From: Ignelater luminosus
Lineage: Eukaryota > Arthropoda > Insecta > Coleoptera > Elateridae
Direction of reading: 5' to 3'
Length of the DNA: 64,000 bases
Assembly (NCBI GenBank): GCA_011009095.1
Contig: VTPC01090585.1
Coordinates: forward strand, 491,015-555,014
Positions 49,881-61,038 of this stretch are shown piece by piece (position 1 is the stretch's first letter; every line of letters starts with the position of its first letter). The notes under the pieces were generated by a model. That model saw only the letters and a program-made list of their open reading frames with translations. It did no database searches and was not told the origin of the DNA. A program made the translations under genes and the position numbers.

Positions 49881-52800
49881 AATGAAAACGCTAACTTTGT
49901 CTTTTAGTAAGAAAAGGCTTTTTTAGCATACAGGGTGCTGGGTTGTAATTTTCTCCAGACGGGAATCTTGCTTATTTGAAGAGTTGCAGCTTCGGTTAAA
50001 TTAGAAAATAGTTGAGCAATTTTATGAAAACTACTGTAATAAAGTAGAAATTTGGAAAGATGTCTGAAAAAGCTGAAAAACTCCGCCTCGTTTTCTGATG
50101 ATAACTCTATTATTTGATTCTGTGAAGACTTGCCTAAGACAACTTTTTATTCTCTAGAACTCCTGCGACATTTTGATTCTTAGAACCATCATCAGATTCA
50201 TTTTCCCTATATTATTACATTATAAGTAGATCTAATTAAAGCAGTCAGTAACATACTTCTATGTAAATTGTAAATCCTGAAGAATATTAGAAGAATCAAA
50301 TTTGTTAAAAGGGAATTCAACAGTCAAAAAAGGAATAATCCAGTATGGGAAATTCACTAGACAAGTTCTAGTACGGAATTATTACATAAAGTCGAAAAAT
50401 AGGTGTCATAGGACGGAAAGCTCAAATCTAGTAAATGCTACCGATGATACAAGATTTTCATTTTTGCAAACAAGAAAGGCTCTTTTACATGAAGGTTATC
50501 ATATTTTTCTGTTTGCTACTACGCAATTAAAGATTTAAAATGAGACACAAGATAAACAAATCCGACTGCTGAAATGCAATTCAAAAAAATCCTGGTGCTA
50601 TACATTCAACCTCCTGTGTTTTGGTTTGCTTTGGAATCATTCGTGTACTACTTAGATTATTATAATAAACTCACATGTTTTGAGTGAAATGGTTCTGGCT
50701 TCAGCATAATGCTGAAAAATTCTATGGTTGTTGACTGAGTGCTCTTTCCACTTCCAAGTTAAATTTCATCTTTTATTTTAGGGTGGAGGGGGACAAATCT
50801 AAAGAGTTTCCGTACATAATGTGATTGTTGCCTATAAAGATCTAGTTTGCCTAAGTAGACCAAACGTACTTTGTCGTTTTGACCACCATGCGACTTTTCA
50901 TGTTCTAAAATTATTTTTACTACTCAGGGTATTTCATAAACAAATTTTGTAAACGGAACGTCTTACGTATTTTGGCATATGATATTTCTAGATTATAGGT
51001 TATCTTTAAATAGTTCAAAGTAAACCATTTGGAGATACCTTACCTGTTGCTTTTAGATCTAACATTCCTGAACTAGAACAAAATCGATCATACTTACCAT
51101 AAGGTTTGAAAGGGAAAAACTTCTAAATCTCCATATTATCCAGCTTTTTCTTCATCCAAAGTTTTCTACAATTTAAAGAGAGCTTTAAACACGATAATTG
51201 TTAATTTAAATTTATAAATTTCAAAACAAATTTCTAATTCTTTTCTTATTTTATTATTGCTTTTCCAAACAGATTTAAAACAAAAATATTTTTTTGTTTA
51301 CATTTCACTGCACGTGTTAAAATGTAGGGAGCCACTGAAACACTTCAGAAATCAAAACGGCGTAATAATACTACTTCAGTGATGTAATCCAGCACGAACG
51401 TGTAATCCATCCACATACAGTTAGTTACATTTCTGAAAATCCTCCAGACCACAGCTGCAATAGAATCCTTTATAAATTACACTTTATAGTACAAACTAAC
51501 TGGTATTATTGTTGTAATCGATAAACTTGTACAAAATCAGTTAATATTATGTGCAGACGTCAAATAGTGGTATATGTAATTTGAAGGAACGAAATAATAC
51601 CCTAGAGGGCGGAGGTATACACACGAATTGTGTGTCAAAGCAGTAACGTTACAGACAATCAGATAATCTGACAGTTAATTTTATCACTTATTACAATTAT
51701 TCTGATGATTCGACATAGATATTAGGGTTTTATTACGAGTAAATCGTCTGTTATCTGCTACTTAAAAAGACTGAAAGCGCTGAAACAAATAATATAATAA
51801 TCCATTTATCTGCATATTCAGTCGGTAATATAGGCATAACCCTGAAAATCCTTTACATTGAAATAGAAAATTTATGATAATATGATTGCTGAATATGTTT
51901 TGCAAATGAAACGTTTCTGTGGGATTTTGGATAAAAATGTTATTTGCATAATTTTATAGTCAGCGGATCCGTTCCCCGGAGTATCTGAGACGGAAATGAT
52001 TTAATAAGCTGCCGGTTAGACAGCACCTTGAATCTTTACCGCCCTTTGTGATTATTAGCTCTCATATTACTACGATACGATCTAAATAAATTGCCACAAT
52101 AAATTAATTTTACGATACCGCACTTTTCTTGAAAATTAAACACTAGTGAAATAATGATTCTCAAAAGCAACTTAATTCACTGAACAGTTCATTCAAATTT
52201 GTACGACGACCCTATGCCCAATGCAGGTATACTAGAATAACTCACTTTCATACGCTAGATTCAGAATTTAACAAGTTTATGTTTTTAGCTCAAGCTTGGA
52301 TGTCCTTCATATAAAATATTCTTGCTACTTTCAGTTTTTTCTGTATTTCCTTCCTCATAAAACACATCCAACACGCAGAACCGTTTGTTTTTCTAGACAA
52401 ATTCGTTGTCGCAACGACGACATAGTTTTACTTTACGTGTTGCAGAATTCATTTTTATCTATAAGGTTGCTTCTACTGTTTCTGCAGGAGAAAAATGATA
52501 CCTCAAAGAATATGTTATTGAAAGCGCAAAATATGTTATTGGTGAAAATTATTTTCTAATTGCAATGTCAAAAGGCCCTAAACGGTGATTTTGTATAACA
52601 AGTTACTGTGAAGGTCGTGTCATACAACTTAATTTGGATTTTGTGTACCAAAATATTTCTGCTGCTTTCGTAAATGTTTTCAGGAACAAAAACAAGGAAA
52701 ACAGAAAACCAAGATCATCAATTCTACAGTTGATAGTCATTTATTGGTATTTCCATATAAATTGGTATTTCCATATAAATCCAAGCTCGCAGTCAGAAAA

Positions 52801-53140
52801 CATCAATGTCGTATATACAATATACATATACGTATTTCTTTTTAATAAACAATTTAATTAAGTTAATTAGCATTAGTTACAAGCTATTTAGACTCGGGGC
52901 TGATATATAATAATAGCTGGAACTCAATTTCATCACGGGCTCATTCCCTGGCTAAAGCCTGCATAAATCTAGCAACGTTGTCATCGGTTAAGATGTGTGT
53001 ATAAAACATTCAGCTAATTCTCCTCAGACTCTTAATTAAATTAACGTTTTTGTTTTCTCATCAAAAGAGCTTTAGTGGGTTTTGCCCATGGCAGAATCCT
53101 CATTTACACGTTGTTTTGCCAATCACACAAGAAGTCGTTT
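49881..53140. other. AT-rich stretch, nothing assigned
   Basis: No gene was recognised. ACAGGGTGCTGGG at 49930 and ACTCAGGGTATTTC at 50925 are terminus-like strings. A short GC-richer patch lies at 51960-52050. The plus-strand frames at 50302, 52296 and 52634 have no motif. Confidence 0.45.
52743..52778. repeat. Perfect 18-bp tandem duplication
   Basis: ATTGGTATTTCCATATAA occurs twice in direct succession (52743-52760 and 52761-52778). Confidence 0.9.
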
Positions 53141-53144
53141 GCTA

Positions 53145-53980
53145 GAGTGACGAGTCCAAGAAGTCTCTGAAACATAATAAGGTGTCTCTTCTGCGTATTC
53201 TACACCAAAAACCAAACGATCTTGTCCGTCCTCTTCGGAAAATCAACACCGGACTCATTAAAGAGTCGAGCGATGCTTTTGCAGACTCTCTGGATATTTG
53301 GCCGTCATAGACGTCAGTTTGTTCGTAGTAGGCTTCTCCTTGACTATGTTTTCGAACTTGAAAAATGATGAAAAACCGTGTCACCGTTGAAGTTATGGCA
53401 AGCAAATTTTTACTTTACTAGACTCAGAAATAGTCACTAAGAGGCATTGTCTTTTTTGAGATTGCCCTTAAACAAAGAAAGCAATTCAAGTTGCATTGTA
53501 GCTAATGTAAAAATAAGAAATTTGGTACAAATGCTATGATGCCAGGATTTAATATCCAGCTAGTTAGCTACCTTTTGCTATCTAGAGAGACTTACATTTA
53601 AAACAAGACAAAAATCTATAACTAAAACTTTGATCTGAATATGATCTTTAAGTGTCATTTAAATGGAATGTGGTTCGTGATTGTCTGTTTGTACTCCTTG
53701 CTCATCATCAATAATTTGAAAATACGAACAAGTTGACCAAAGACCAGAAGTAACACTTTTCTGAAATTATAAAATCATTACAATTGGAGCACAATCTAAG
53801 CCTCTACCTGTAAAAAACGGATGATAGCAGCTAAGAATCTTTTGAGTATCAGTAAAAACCTAAGTACTTTTTATTATTTTACAATCTCCATCGAGATTTC
53901 AGAGTATGGTACTATCAAAGAACGAAGATTTGATGCTCTTTTCTATCATTTCTAAATATTTTGACATTCTCCACCTTCAA
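53145..53980 (-). repeat. Dispersed repeat C, copy 2, with coding-like segment
   Basis: This is the partner of 6929-7815, in the same orientation and about 46 kb away. The minus-strand frame (53142-53405) keeps RKHSQGEAYYEQTDVYDGQI and ASLDSLMSPVLIFRR, aligned with the other copy. The right part shares GATGCTCTTTTCTATCA-like and CTGACATTCTCCA-like text. The two copies are well diverged, so the duplication is not recent. No termini were found. Confidence 0.65.
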
Positions 53981-54212
53981 TTTTTAAATGCACTGAAGAA
54001 ATAACGACGAACTGGAAGATTTCTGATTTAGCCAAAAAGATGCCGTGGCAAGGTTTTGAATTTTAATAAATTAACATTTTTTAGATTCTTAATTCCAACT
54101 GATTTTAAAATACAAACCAGTAATAGATTTCAATAATATACAAAGATGTTTAGAACAACTGCATTTGGTATTTTTTTACAGGTCTTAATCTTTCGAACTT
54201 CAAATAAGTCTT

Positions 54213-54325
54213 GGAATTATTAATATGTCTTCACTGAACTATTCCAAGATATTCAGCTTACAACCTCGTCTCGTGAAGTCAAAACACGCTTTATTATTGT
54301 AAACTCTGCCCAACGCTTCAAGACT
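54213..54325. repeat. Repeat D, copy 1
   Basis: The segment shares TTCAGCTTACAACCTCGTCT, AAGTCAAAAC-CGCTTT and GTAAACTCTGC text with 54579-54694, about 370 bases downstream, in the same orientation. The pair continues the repeat-rich zone that follows repeat C copy 2. Confidence 0.6.
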
Positions 54326-54578
54326 TTAAATAAGTCAGTACGCTTTCGATGTTAGTAGAAGTTTCAAATGGTATTTTGATTGTATTTGTTTAAGTGCAAA
54401 AGAAAATTTAAAGCTAAATATTTGAAACAAAAGAATTTTTGGAACAATGAACGTTTTTGTTTTCTTATTAACTCAAACTGATAGAAAATGAATTCCTAAA
54501 TAGAAATCATTATACTGGAAAGGTCTAACGCGCAGAAAAGCTTACAGTCTGCATTTTGCATTTTTCCGCAGATTTGGT

Positions 54579-54694
54579 ATTAATAATTTTTCTTCAGTGG
54601 GCATTTCCAAAGAATTCTACAGCTTACAAACTCGTCTGATGAAAAGTCGAAACGCTCTTTGCTATAGTAGACTGTGCTAAATGAGATTCAAGAT
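54579..54694. repeat. Repeat D, copy 2
   Basis: Direct partner of 54213-54325: TCTTCAGTGG-CATTTCCAA, CAGCTTACAAACTCGTCTGA, AAAGTCGAAACGCTCTTTG. No coding frame. Confidence 0.6.
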
Positions 54695-57600
54695 ATTATT
54701 TAAAACAGAAGAATTCTTTGATATTTCTTATTTTCTGATTGGTTCATAAGGCTAGAAATTGGATTTAGGTTATTTGAGATTGCGAGTATAGACTAAAAAT
54801 GTTCAGAGGGACACAATTTTAATCTTCTGCCAGAAAAACACAGAATATATTTGTTTGTTGCAGAATTACACCTTATCTTATCGTGGTATCTTTGTATCTT
54901 GTCGATGGTGTGGTATTTATGTCTGATGGCCTTGTTAACTCTACTTCGAAGACAGTCCGCTTGGCTGTTCATAAATGGCACTGATTAAGCGACGGTCTTT
55001 ACCTAAAATACAAACGTTTTCTGATTTTCTAGAAGCTCAGGAATCAATCACCTGCTGTCTAATTAGCGTCTCATTTTCCGTTTACTTCTTTAATGTGCTG
55101 TGGAGTAAGTCAGTTCTTTCTATTTAGACCTTAGAAAAGATAAGCTTTAGTTAATTACCAAAAGAAAATTATTTATCAAATTTGGAAATGCATACCCTTG
55201 ATAGCTTTGTCCAATACGTTACAAAAGGCAGATAAATCTAAATTGGCTATGGATTTAGTCACCTACGTGACATAAAAAAGTCACTTTTTGTTAGATTGAA
55301 TGAAAACTTTTTGTCCTTCTTAAATCCATGTTTCTATCTGTGATCCGTTTACAAGATTAAGGTTATTATTTTTGATTTTTTCTTTTTAGAAATTTCTGAG
55401 TTGTATTTTACCTTGTAACTTGAACACCCTGTATCTTGTTATTTTATCTGTAAGATCAGCCTTAATCTTATAAGAACCTATAATTTATAGCTAGTTAGTT
55501 CTGCTTGTTTCAGAGACAACTATTGTACTAAAACTGTCCGACGTGTATCAATCTAAGTCTTATCAGCTGTAGCATATAGCGCGCGTTCGTGGATCAGTGA
55601 GACAAGCTTATCATCTTGGAAATCCTTTACGGGGAAATTTTGGTTTTTCTAATTTAGAGAATTGTGAAATGAAGACGACAAAAACAAGTACATGCGAGAG
55701 GCATTATACTGTTAGAAAAATAAAGTGTAGGTAATTAGAAGACACAACTTCTAAATTCCATTTATATTTGGGTATTATTGCTCAGAGCTCAGTTTTAAAT
55801 AATCTTCTTACTACCTTAATTTCTAAAATGTTTTCTTTCGGCTCGCTGAAATTTATATAAAGCACGACAACTTAATTTTTCAATGAAAAGTGGTGTATTT
55901 TACGATTTATGTTAGAAATTTACAGTGTACCTAATTATACAAGACTGTCTTGTCTCCCCATTAGTAATTAAAGCCGCTAATTTATGCTCAGATAACGTAC
56001 ACATTGTAGACCACAGTTGCATGAATCTTGAGAAGATAAGATAACATGACTCTGTTTATGATGAACAGCTTGTTTAGAAGTTTTTGTCTTAGCGGTACAG
56101 TTTACTATTTCATAGATTTTATTTCATGAAGGGTGTGCCGCAGCGTACTCGTTAATTACTTCAATTCTTTTTTCAGTTATCTTTCATCCCTATTTTACTA
56201 CACAAACGATTTTATTTTCGAAGTTTCCTAGCTTGTTCTCATTTCATTTTACAAAGTGAAAATTATTTAAGGAAATATATTAGCAGTGTAGAGTTTAATT
56301 TGTAGAATGTCCGTAGGGGCGCAGATGTGTAGTTGTCAGCGGTAAGAGTTTCTCATTGGTCATTGTGACAATGGCAATTCACTAACCACGTCGTAATCAT
56401 CGTTATCGTTAGTGTATACCCGTGTAGATAGGGTAATCTCGGGTTTCATTTCGTAAGTAATAACTGCTCCTTGCCTTATTTTAGTTTTTGGAATATTTGT
56501 CTAAGGATGATATTGCGTGTGGGTTACCTAGTAGAGTATTATTTTAAAAACATATAAATAAAAGTTAAAAAATATTTTAAAAATCTGTACCCAAATAATT
56601 ATTATATCACTTAGACATTTTAATAAAACTTTAAAAATCAAAAAGATTGTTCGGAGTAACCATAGAATTTAATTTTAGCAAGTATTGTAGTAATTTCCAA
56701 GCGACCGGATAAAATCGATTACGTACAGTCGAATACTCTTGTTTACAAATTTACACTAATTGTATGAATATCTATGTTAGGTCTAAACAACGGACTATCT
56801 TTACAATCTTCTTTTAAAGGAAACAACAATAAATAAACAAACAAACACTTTTTATATTCCGGGTACGTAAATGTTATGTATACGTGCACTCTCCCAGTAT
56901 GTTGCCTATAACGTCAAATGCTTTATTATTTTCCCTAGCTGCAGTTCTCTATTTAGCAATTTGGAGAAATTCTTTCAGCGGATATGTCCCCTCAGATAGA
57001 GAGCCATTATATTTTCACAATGCGTATTGTATGATTATTAAAGTGTGACGTCAGTGGTTAATTACATGGAATACTACACCTGCTACCCCAATCTTTTGTG
57101 CCCCTCTAAACGCAACTTTTGCCTCTGTGCCTGTTGTCGCGTAAAAAAGCAAAGGTGTATTAACAAATCTACTGTTAACTAATGAGTTTGGACTTAATTA
57201 CAGAAAATATAAAATTTGGTTGATCGATTAAACTAGTAGAAATCGCATAAGTTATAATTAAAGTATTATAAGCAATAGATGTCAAAGGTCCTAATATACC
57301 ACCCACCACTCCTCTTTTTAAATAAAAATTGAATTTACCTATTTATCTTTATCTAAACTCATTTAGACTAGCGCAATGCAAAGATAAACTGATAGACTGT
57401 TTCTTTCATAACTACCTTCTTTTTCTTTGTCACGTTACAATATATCCAATGGACCCTGATATGAAGGTGGTACTTTGAATTATGAATTTCGTGAATTAGA
57501 TTTTAAAAGCTTGTGTTAATGTTTTCAGTTTTTTATGTTATTTACTTAGAGGGTTTTGTTACAAATAAAGAGTTTATAAAAAGCTATAGAAAAGAAGGTA

Positions 57601-57840
57601 CGGTAGTAGTAATAAAAAGATGAGACTTTACCTTAGGCATGAAAAATCTGCGCGATTTATATCTAAATTAATTGCGCAGTGTTATTTCTGCTCGACCCGC
57701 ATGCCTCTTAAAATGATTATTGTTCCTAAACTACCTAAGGTACACGTATTTGACGGTTTTAAGTACTTGGATAGTATTTTAATCCTACTTATTTCAAAGT
57801 TCTAGTAAATATTAGGAAATAAATAACAAATAAAAGCCAA
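54695..57840. other. AT-rich stretch, nothing assigned
   Basis: No gene was recognised. GAACACCCTGTATC at 55424-55437 belongs to the dispersed terminus-like strings. TGACGTCA at 57046-57053 is an isolated palindrome. At 56290-56350 a short GC-richer patch ends in CAGCGGTAAGAG, which could be a splice donor, but there is no support for an exon. The frames at 54793 and 57620 have no motif. Confidence 0.45.
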
Positions 57841-58260
57841 TTAGCCGGCCGAACTATTATACGAGTTAATTTCTTCTTCACCTAGTAAAATGAAAATTTG
57901 GTGGTAGAGCGGAGTGTCAAAAATGCTTGATTTAGTGGTGAATAGATGAAAGCCACCTGTCGGTCTTCTCATCGCAAAACTTCCTGTTCCCTGTAGTTGC
58001 AAATGGTTTTTTCTCATAGTGTTGTTTTTCTGGGTTACTGTGGAATCCTCCAGATGAGCCTGGGACCCTAAAACCCAGGCTGAGCGTTTGAAGTAGGCAG
58101 TATGGGCAGCTCGCAAGACTAAAGACTTCGGAATTCTAGTCAGAGGTGTCAAACTGAATCCAGTCTTCATCCGTCGGCACAAAACATGATACTGATGCAG
58201 CCGCAGTATTTGACTATGCGGACATTGATGTAACAATTTAATCAGCAAGAGTCGTGACAT
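57841..58260 (-). other. 139-codon minus-strand frame, unrecognised
   Basis: This is the longest frame not explained by an element. Its predicted protein starts MSRLLLIKLLHQCPHSQILR, contains GFSLTPLTRIPKSLVLRAAH and ends near FILLGEEEINSYNSSAG. The DNA is GC-richer than its surroundings, which by itself lengthens chance frames. I see no signal peptide, membrane segment, metal-binding or catalytic motif. It could be a decayed element fragment, or an exon if the frame boundaries were splice sites. It is more likely a non-genic frame than a gene. Confidence 0.2.
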
Positions 58261-59745
58261 TCTTCTCCGTATGGAGAATGCTAAGCAAATATTGCAATGC
58301 TGTTACGGTGTGAATGGGGATGAGCAAACCAGCAAAGAAACACGTTCACATATTTTACAACAGCTTAAATATCAAAGCTAAATCTTTGCTCGAAAGTCAG
58401 TTATTGTTGATAAATCTGCCTTTATATAAGCCAATTCGACCACGGCGAATGGGGGGAACAAGTTTGTTCACTCCCAATCTGGATTATCTTGAAGAAACGT
58501 ATTTTCTTCAACTTCTTGATAAGAGAAAAATGTCCAAAAATTAAAACTTATCAAAATCTTCTAAGCCCAAAACCTAGATGCTTATAGTCTTAGCAATTTC
58601 TTCTGAGACGATGATTACAGAAATATGCCAATCAACGTTTTTATCATAGGCAGAACTCTTTTAGTATCTCCAAAGACAAGCCATGGATTTGTGTTATTGT
58701 TTCCTGATGAATCTTATTAGTCAAGTAGATGCTGCATTAGGTAATAGTAGCAAATAGTTTTGAAATTTTAAATATTGATCGCCGAATAGGCCAAAATGGG
58801 AAAGAGGAATGTAAGTCAGCTTTCAAAATTGTACCACCATTTCCGATACTGCATTAGGTTCAGATTCCGGAGAGATAAACAGAACTGAACGAAATTGTTT
58901 ATAAAACTAAAATTTAAACTATAAATCTGGATGTTATACAAAACAATCAAAGATCAAATTGTTATGATATGCCATCGTAAACGGTAAATAGAATATAATA
59001 TCTGTTGCCTTACTTTTGATTGACATTTGTGGTGAGATATGCAGTCTAGTTGCCGTTTTAAAAATAATCTAAAATCAATTTAACAATTACTCAAAGCTTA
59101 CTAAAGATCTTTCACGTTCACTTGAAATAATTTCTAACAAAACTATTAGAATCAAAGAGAGTGCTAGCTATGAATAATGCAGTTAGTTATTGCATCTGAA
59201 GCACTTTCAGTAGATCTTATAAGTCTCTCAAAATGTTCTATATATCACATATCTCCAAAGACGAATCGTACAGACAGAACAAAGCGATATATAGATTAAC
59301 AAATACAAGGAATATTTAACATAACATTGTATATATCAGTTAAGCTCAGTAAAACCCAGATATGCTTACGGGAAAAGCATGCCCAGCAAGTTACTCACCA
59401 CCCAAAACCTTAAATCAACCGACAATTTTCTTGGTGGTGCATCTGGTCCAGATCTTCCTGGAAAATGTTTGTCTCGATGGATTACACGCTCTGGAAGCCA
59501 ACTAAGGTATTCGTAATGGATTAGAAAAGTAATAGTTAATTAATAGACCCCACTATTTGGTTGGTTTATTGCAATAAGGAGATTGTAAAGAAATCTTGAA
59601 ACATGAAAAAGATAGCATATTAGAAACAAGTACAAAAAGTGGTTAGCCTTAAGAACTATTTTAGGCAAGAATGGGGTTGGTAAACTAAGAGTCTGATGGA
59701 CAGATATTTCAAGATTTCTTAGAATGTCAAATATATCCACATATA
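58261..59745. other. AT-rich stretch left of the second mariner, nothing assigned
   Basis: The plus-strand frame at 58314-58544 and the minus-strand frame at 59540-59761 have no motif. The latter runs from the flank into the mariner end. No other feature seen. Confidence 0.5.
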
Positions 59746-59747
59746 TA

Positions 59748-59777
59748 CGAGCGCGGTTCAATAAGTACCCGTGTTAG
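59748..59777. repeat. Left terminal inverted repeat of mariner copy 2
   Basis: About 30 bp, inverse partner of 61009-61038 with about four differences. This is the 3' end relative to the transposase. Confidence 0.85.
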
Positions 59778-59812
59778 AAATGAAGACACAATTTTTTTCA
59801 AAAATTTTTTTT

Positions 59813-60861
59813 TTATTTTTCAACATAGTCTCCTTTTAGAAATATACACTTCTCCCAACGTTCCTGCCATTTTCTTAACCCCTCCAAAAAATAGGATTTG
59901 TCGAACTCTCCAAAATACGCCTCTATCTCGGCGATGACTTCCTCGTTTGAGCTAAATTTTTTTCCCGCGAGCCATTTCTTCATGTTAGGAAACAAGAAAA
60001 AGTCGCAGGGAGCCAGATCGGGTGAATACGGGGGGTGCGGCAGCAATTCATAACGCAATTCATGCAGTTTGGCGGCGACAACTCCGGATGAATGGGCTGG
60101 TGCGTTATCGTGGTGAAACAGCACCTTCTTTTTCGCCAAATGCGGCCGTGTCTCCTTCAATTTTTTGTCGAAGCTGTCTAATAACTCACTGTAGTATTGT
60201 CCAGTGATCGTTCTTCCTTTTTTCTAAAAAATCCATGAGGATGACGCCGTTCGCATCCCAAAAAATCGTCGCCATGGCCTTTCCGGCCGATGGAACCATC
60301 TTCGCCTTCTTTGGAGCAGATTCACCGGGAGAAATCCATTGTTTTGATTGTTGCTTAGTTTCTGGTGTGTAATGATGAATCCAGGTTTCATCACCGGTGA
60401 CAACTCGACGCAAAAACTCCGGATTTCGCTTAAATTGCTCCAAACACTGCTTCGAAGTTAACAGCCGCATCCGCTTGTTGTCCACCGTTAAGCAATCGCG
60501 GCACCCATCGCGCCGACAATTTTTTCATCGCCAACTTATCATGTAAAATATTAATTGCCGTTCCGGTCGACACACCTACGGCCTCTGCTACTTCACGCAC
60601 TTTCGTTCGTCGATCAGCGAGAATCATGTCGTGGACTTTTTGAATGATTTCCTCGGTAACCACGTCTGCCGGGCGTCCTGGTCGCTCCTCATCAAAAACG
60701 GATGTTCGCCCACGTTTAAATTCGTTGAACCAATATCTAACTGCGGTCATAGATGGCGAAGTGTCCCCATAAACAGCATCCAACTTTGCTTTTATCTCCT
60801 CGCATTTTTTCCCATCCAAAAACAGAAAGCGAATTACCGAACGATACCGCTCTTTTTCCAT
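59813..60861 (-). pseudogene. Mariner D34D transposase with two one-base frameshifts (copy 2)
   Basis: The ATG at 60861 begins MEKERYRSVIRFLFLDGKK. The TAA is at 59813-59815. The total of about 349 codons is the normal length of the family. The N-terminal half has the paired helix-turn-helix DNA-binding region (KKCEEIKAKLDAV, later VREVAEAVGVSTGTA). The catalytic half has TGDETWIHHY (Asp codon 60390-60392), FHHDNAPAH (Asp 60107-60109) and PDLAPCDFFLFP (Asp 60002-60004). The last two are separated by 34 residues. One extra base at about 60488-60489 and one in the A run at about 60218-60223 (T run on the plus strand) break the frame. All three catalytic Asp residues survive. It cannot act as it stands, but it is a very recent loss in structural terms. 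Confidence 0.92.
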
Positions 60862-61008
60862 CTTAGCTAAAATCACGAAACACGTCTTACTCAAATGGCT
60901 GTCAAATCCAAACTAACCTATCAATCAGTCTGCAATTTGTTATACCGTCGTTTGATAGATGGCAGCACACGATGATAACCAACTTCCCTCAGGAACGCCT
61001 TCTGTCGT

Positions 61009-61038
61009 CAAACACGGATACTTACTGAACCGCCCTCG
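61009..61038. repeat. Right terminal inverted repeat of mariner copy 2
   Basis: Inverse partner of 59748-59777. TA follows at 61039-61040. The 5' untranslated part between it and the ATG is about 150 bases. Confidence 0.85.

Larger units (their letters stand above)
59748..61038 (-). mobile_element. Mariner-family DNA transposon, copy 2 (near-complete, 1.29 kb)
   Basis: Both ends are present and flanked by TA (59746-59747 and 61039-61040). The left end reads CGAGCGCGGTTCAATAAGTA. The right end in reverse complement reads CGAGGGCGGTTCAGTAAGTA, and the match continues for about 30 bp with a few differences. The length of about 1291 bp is normal for a full mariner. The minus-strand transposase is full length except for two one-base insertions. 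The better state of the frame suggests a younger copy than the one at 3.7 kb, and the terminal repeats differ beyond the first bases, so the two are different subfamilies. Confidence 0.93.

Noticed and set aside
56290-56352. Possible exon ending at a GTAAGAG donor
   Set aside because: No acceptor, start context or reading frame supports it.
60022-60870. Plus-strand frames at 60022-60207 and 60631-60870
   Set aside because: Antisense shadows of the mariner transposase.
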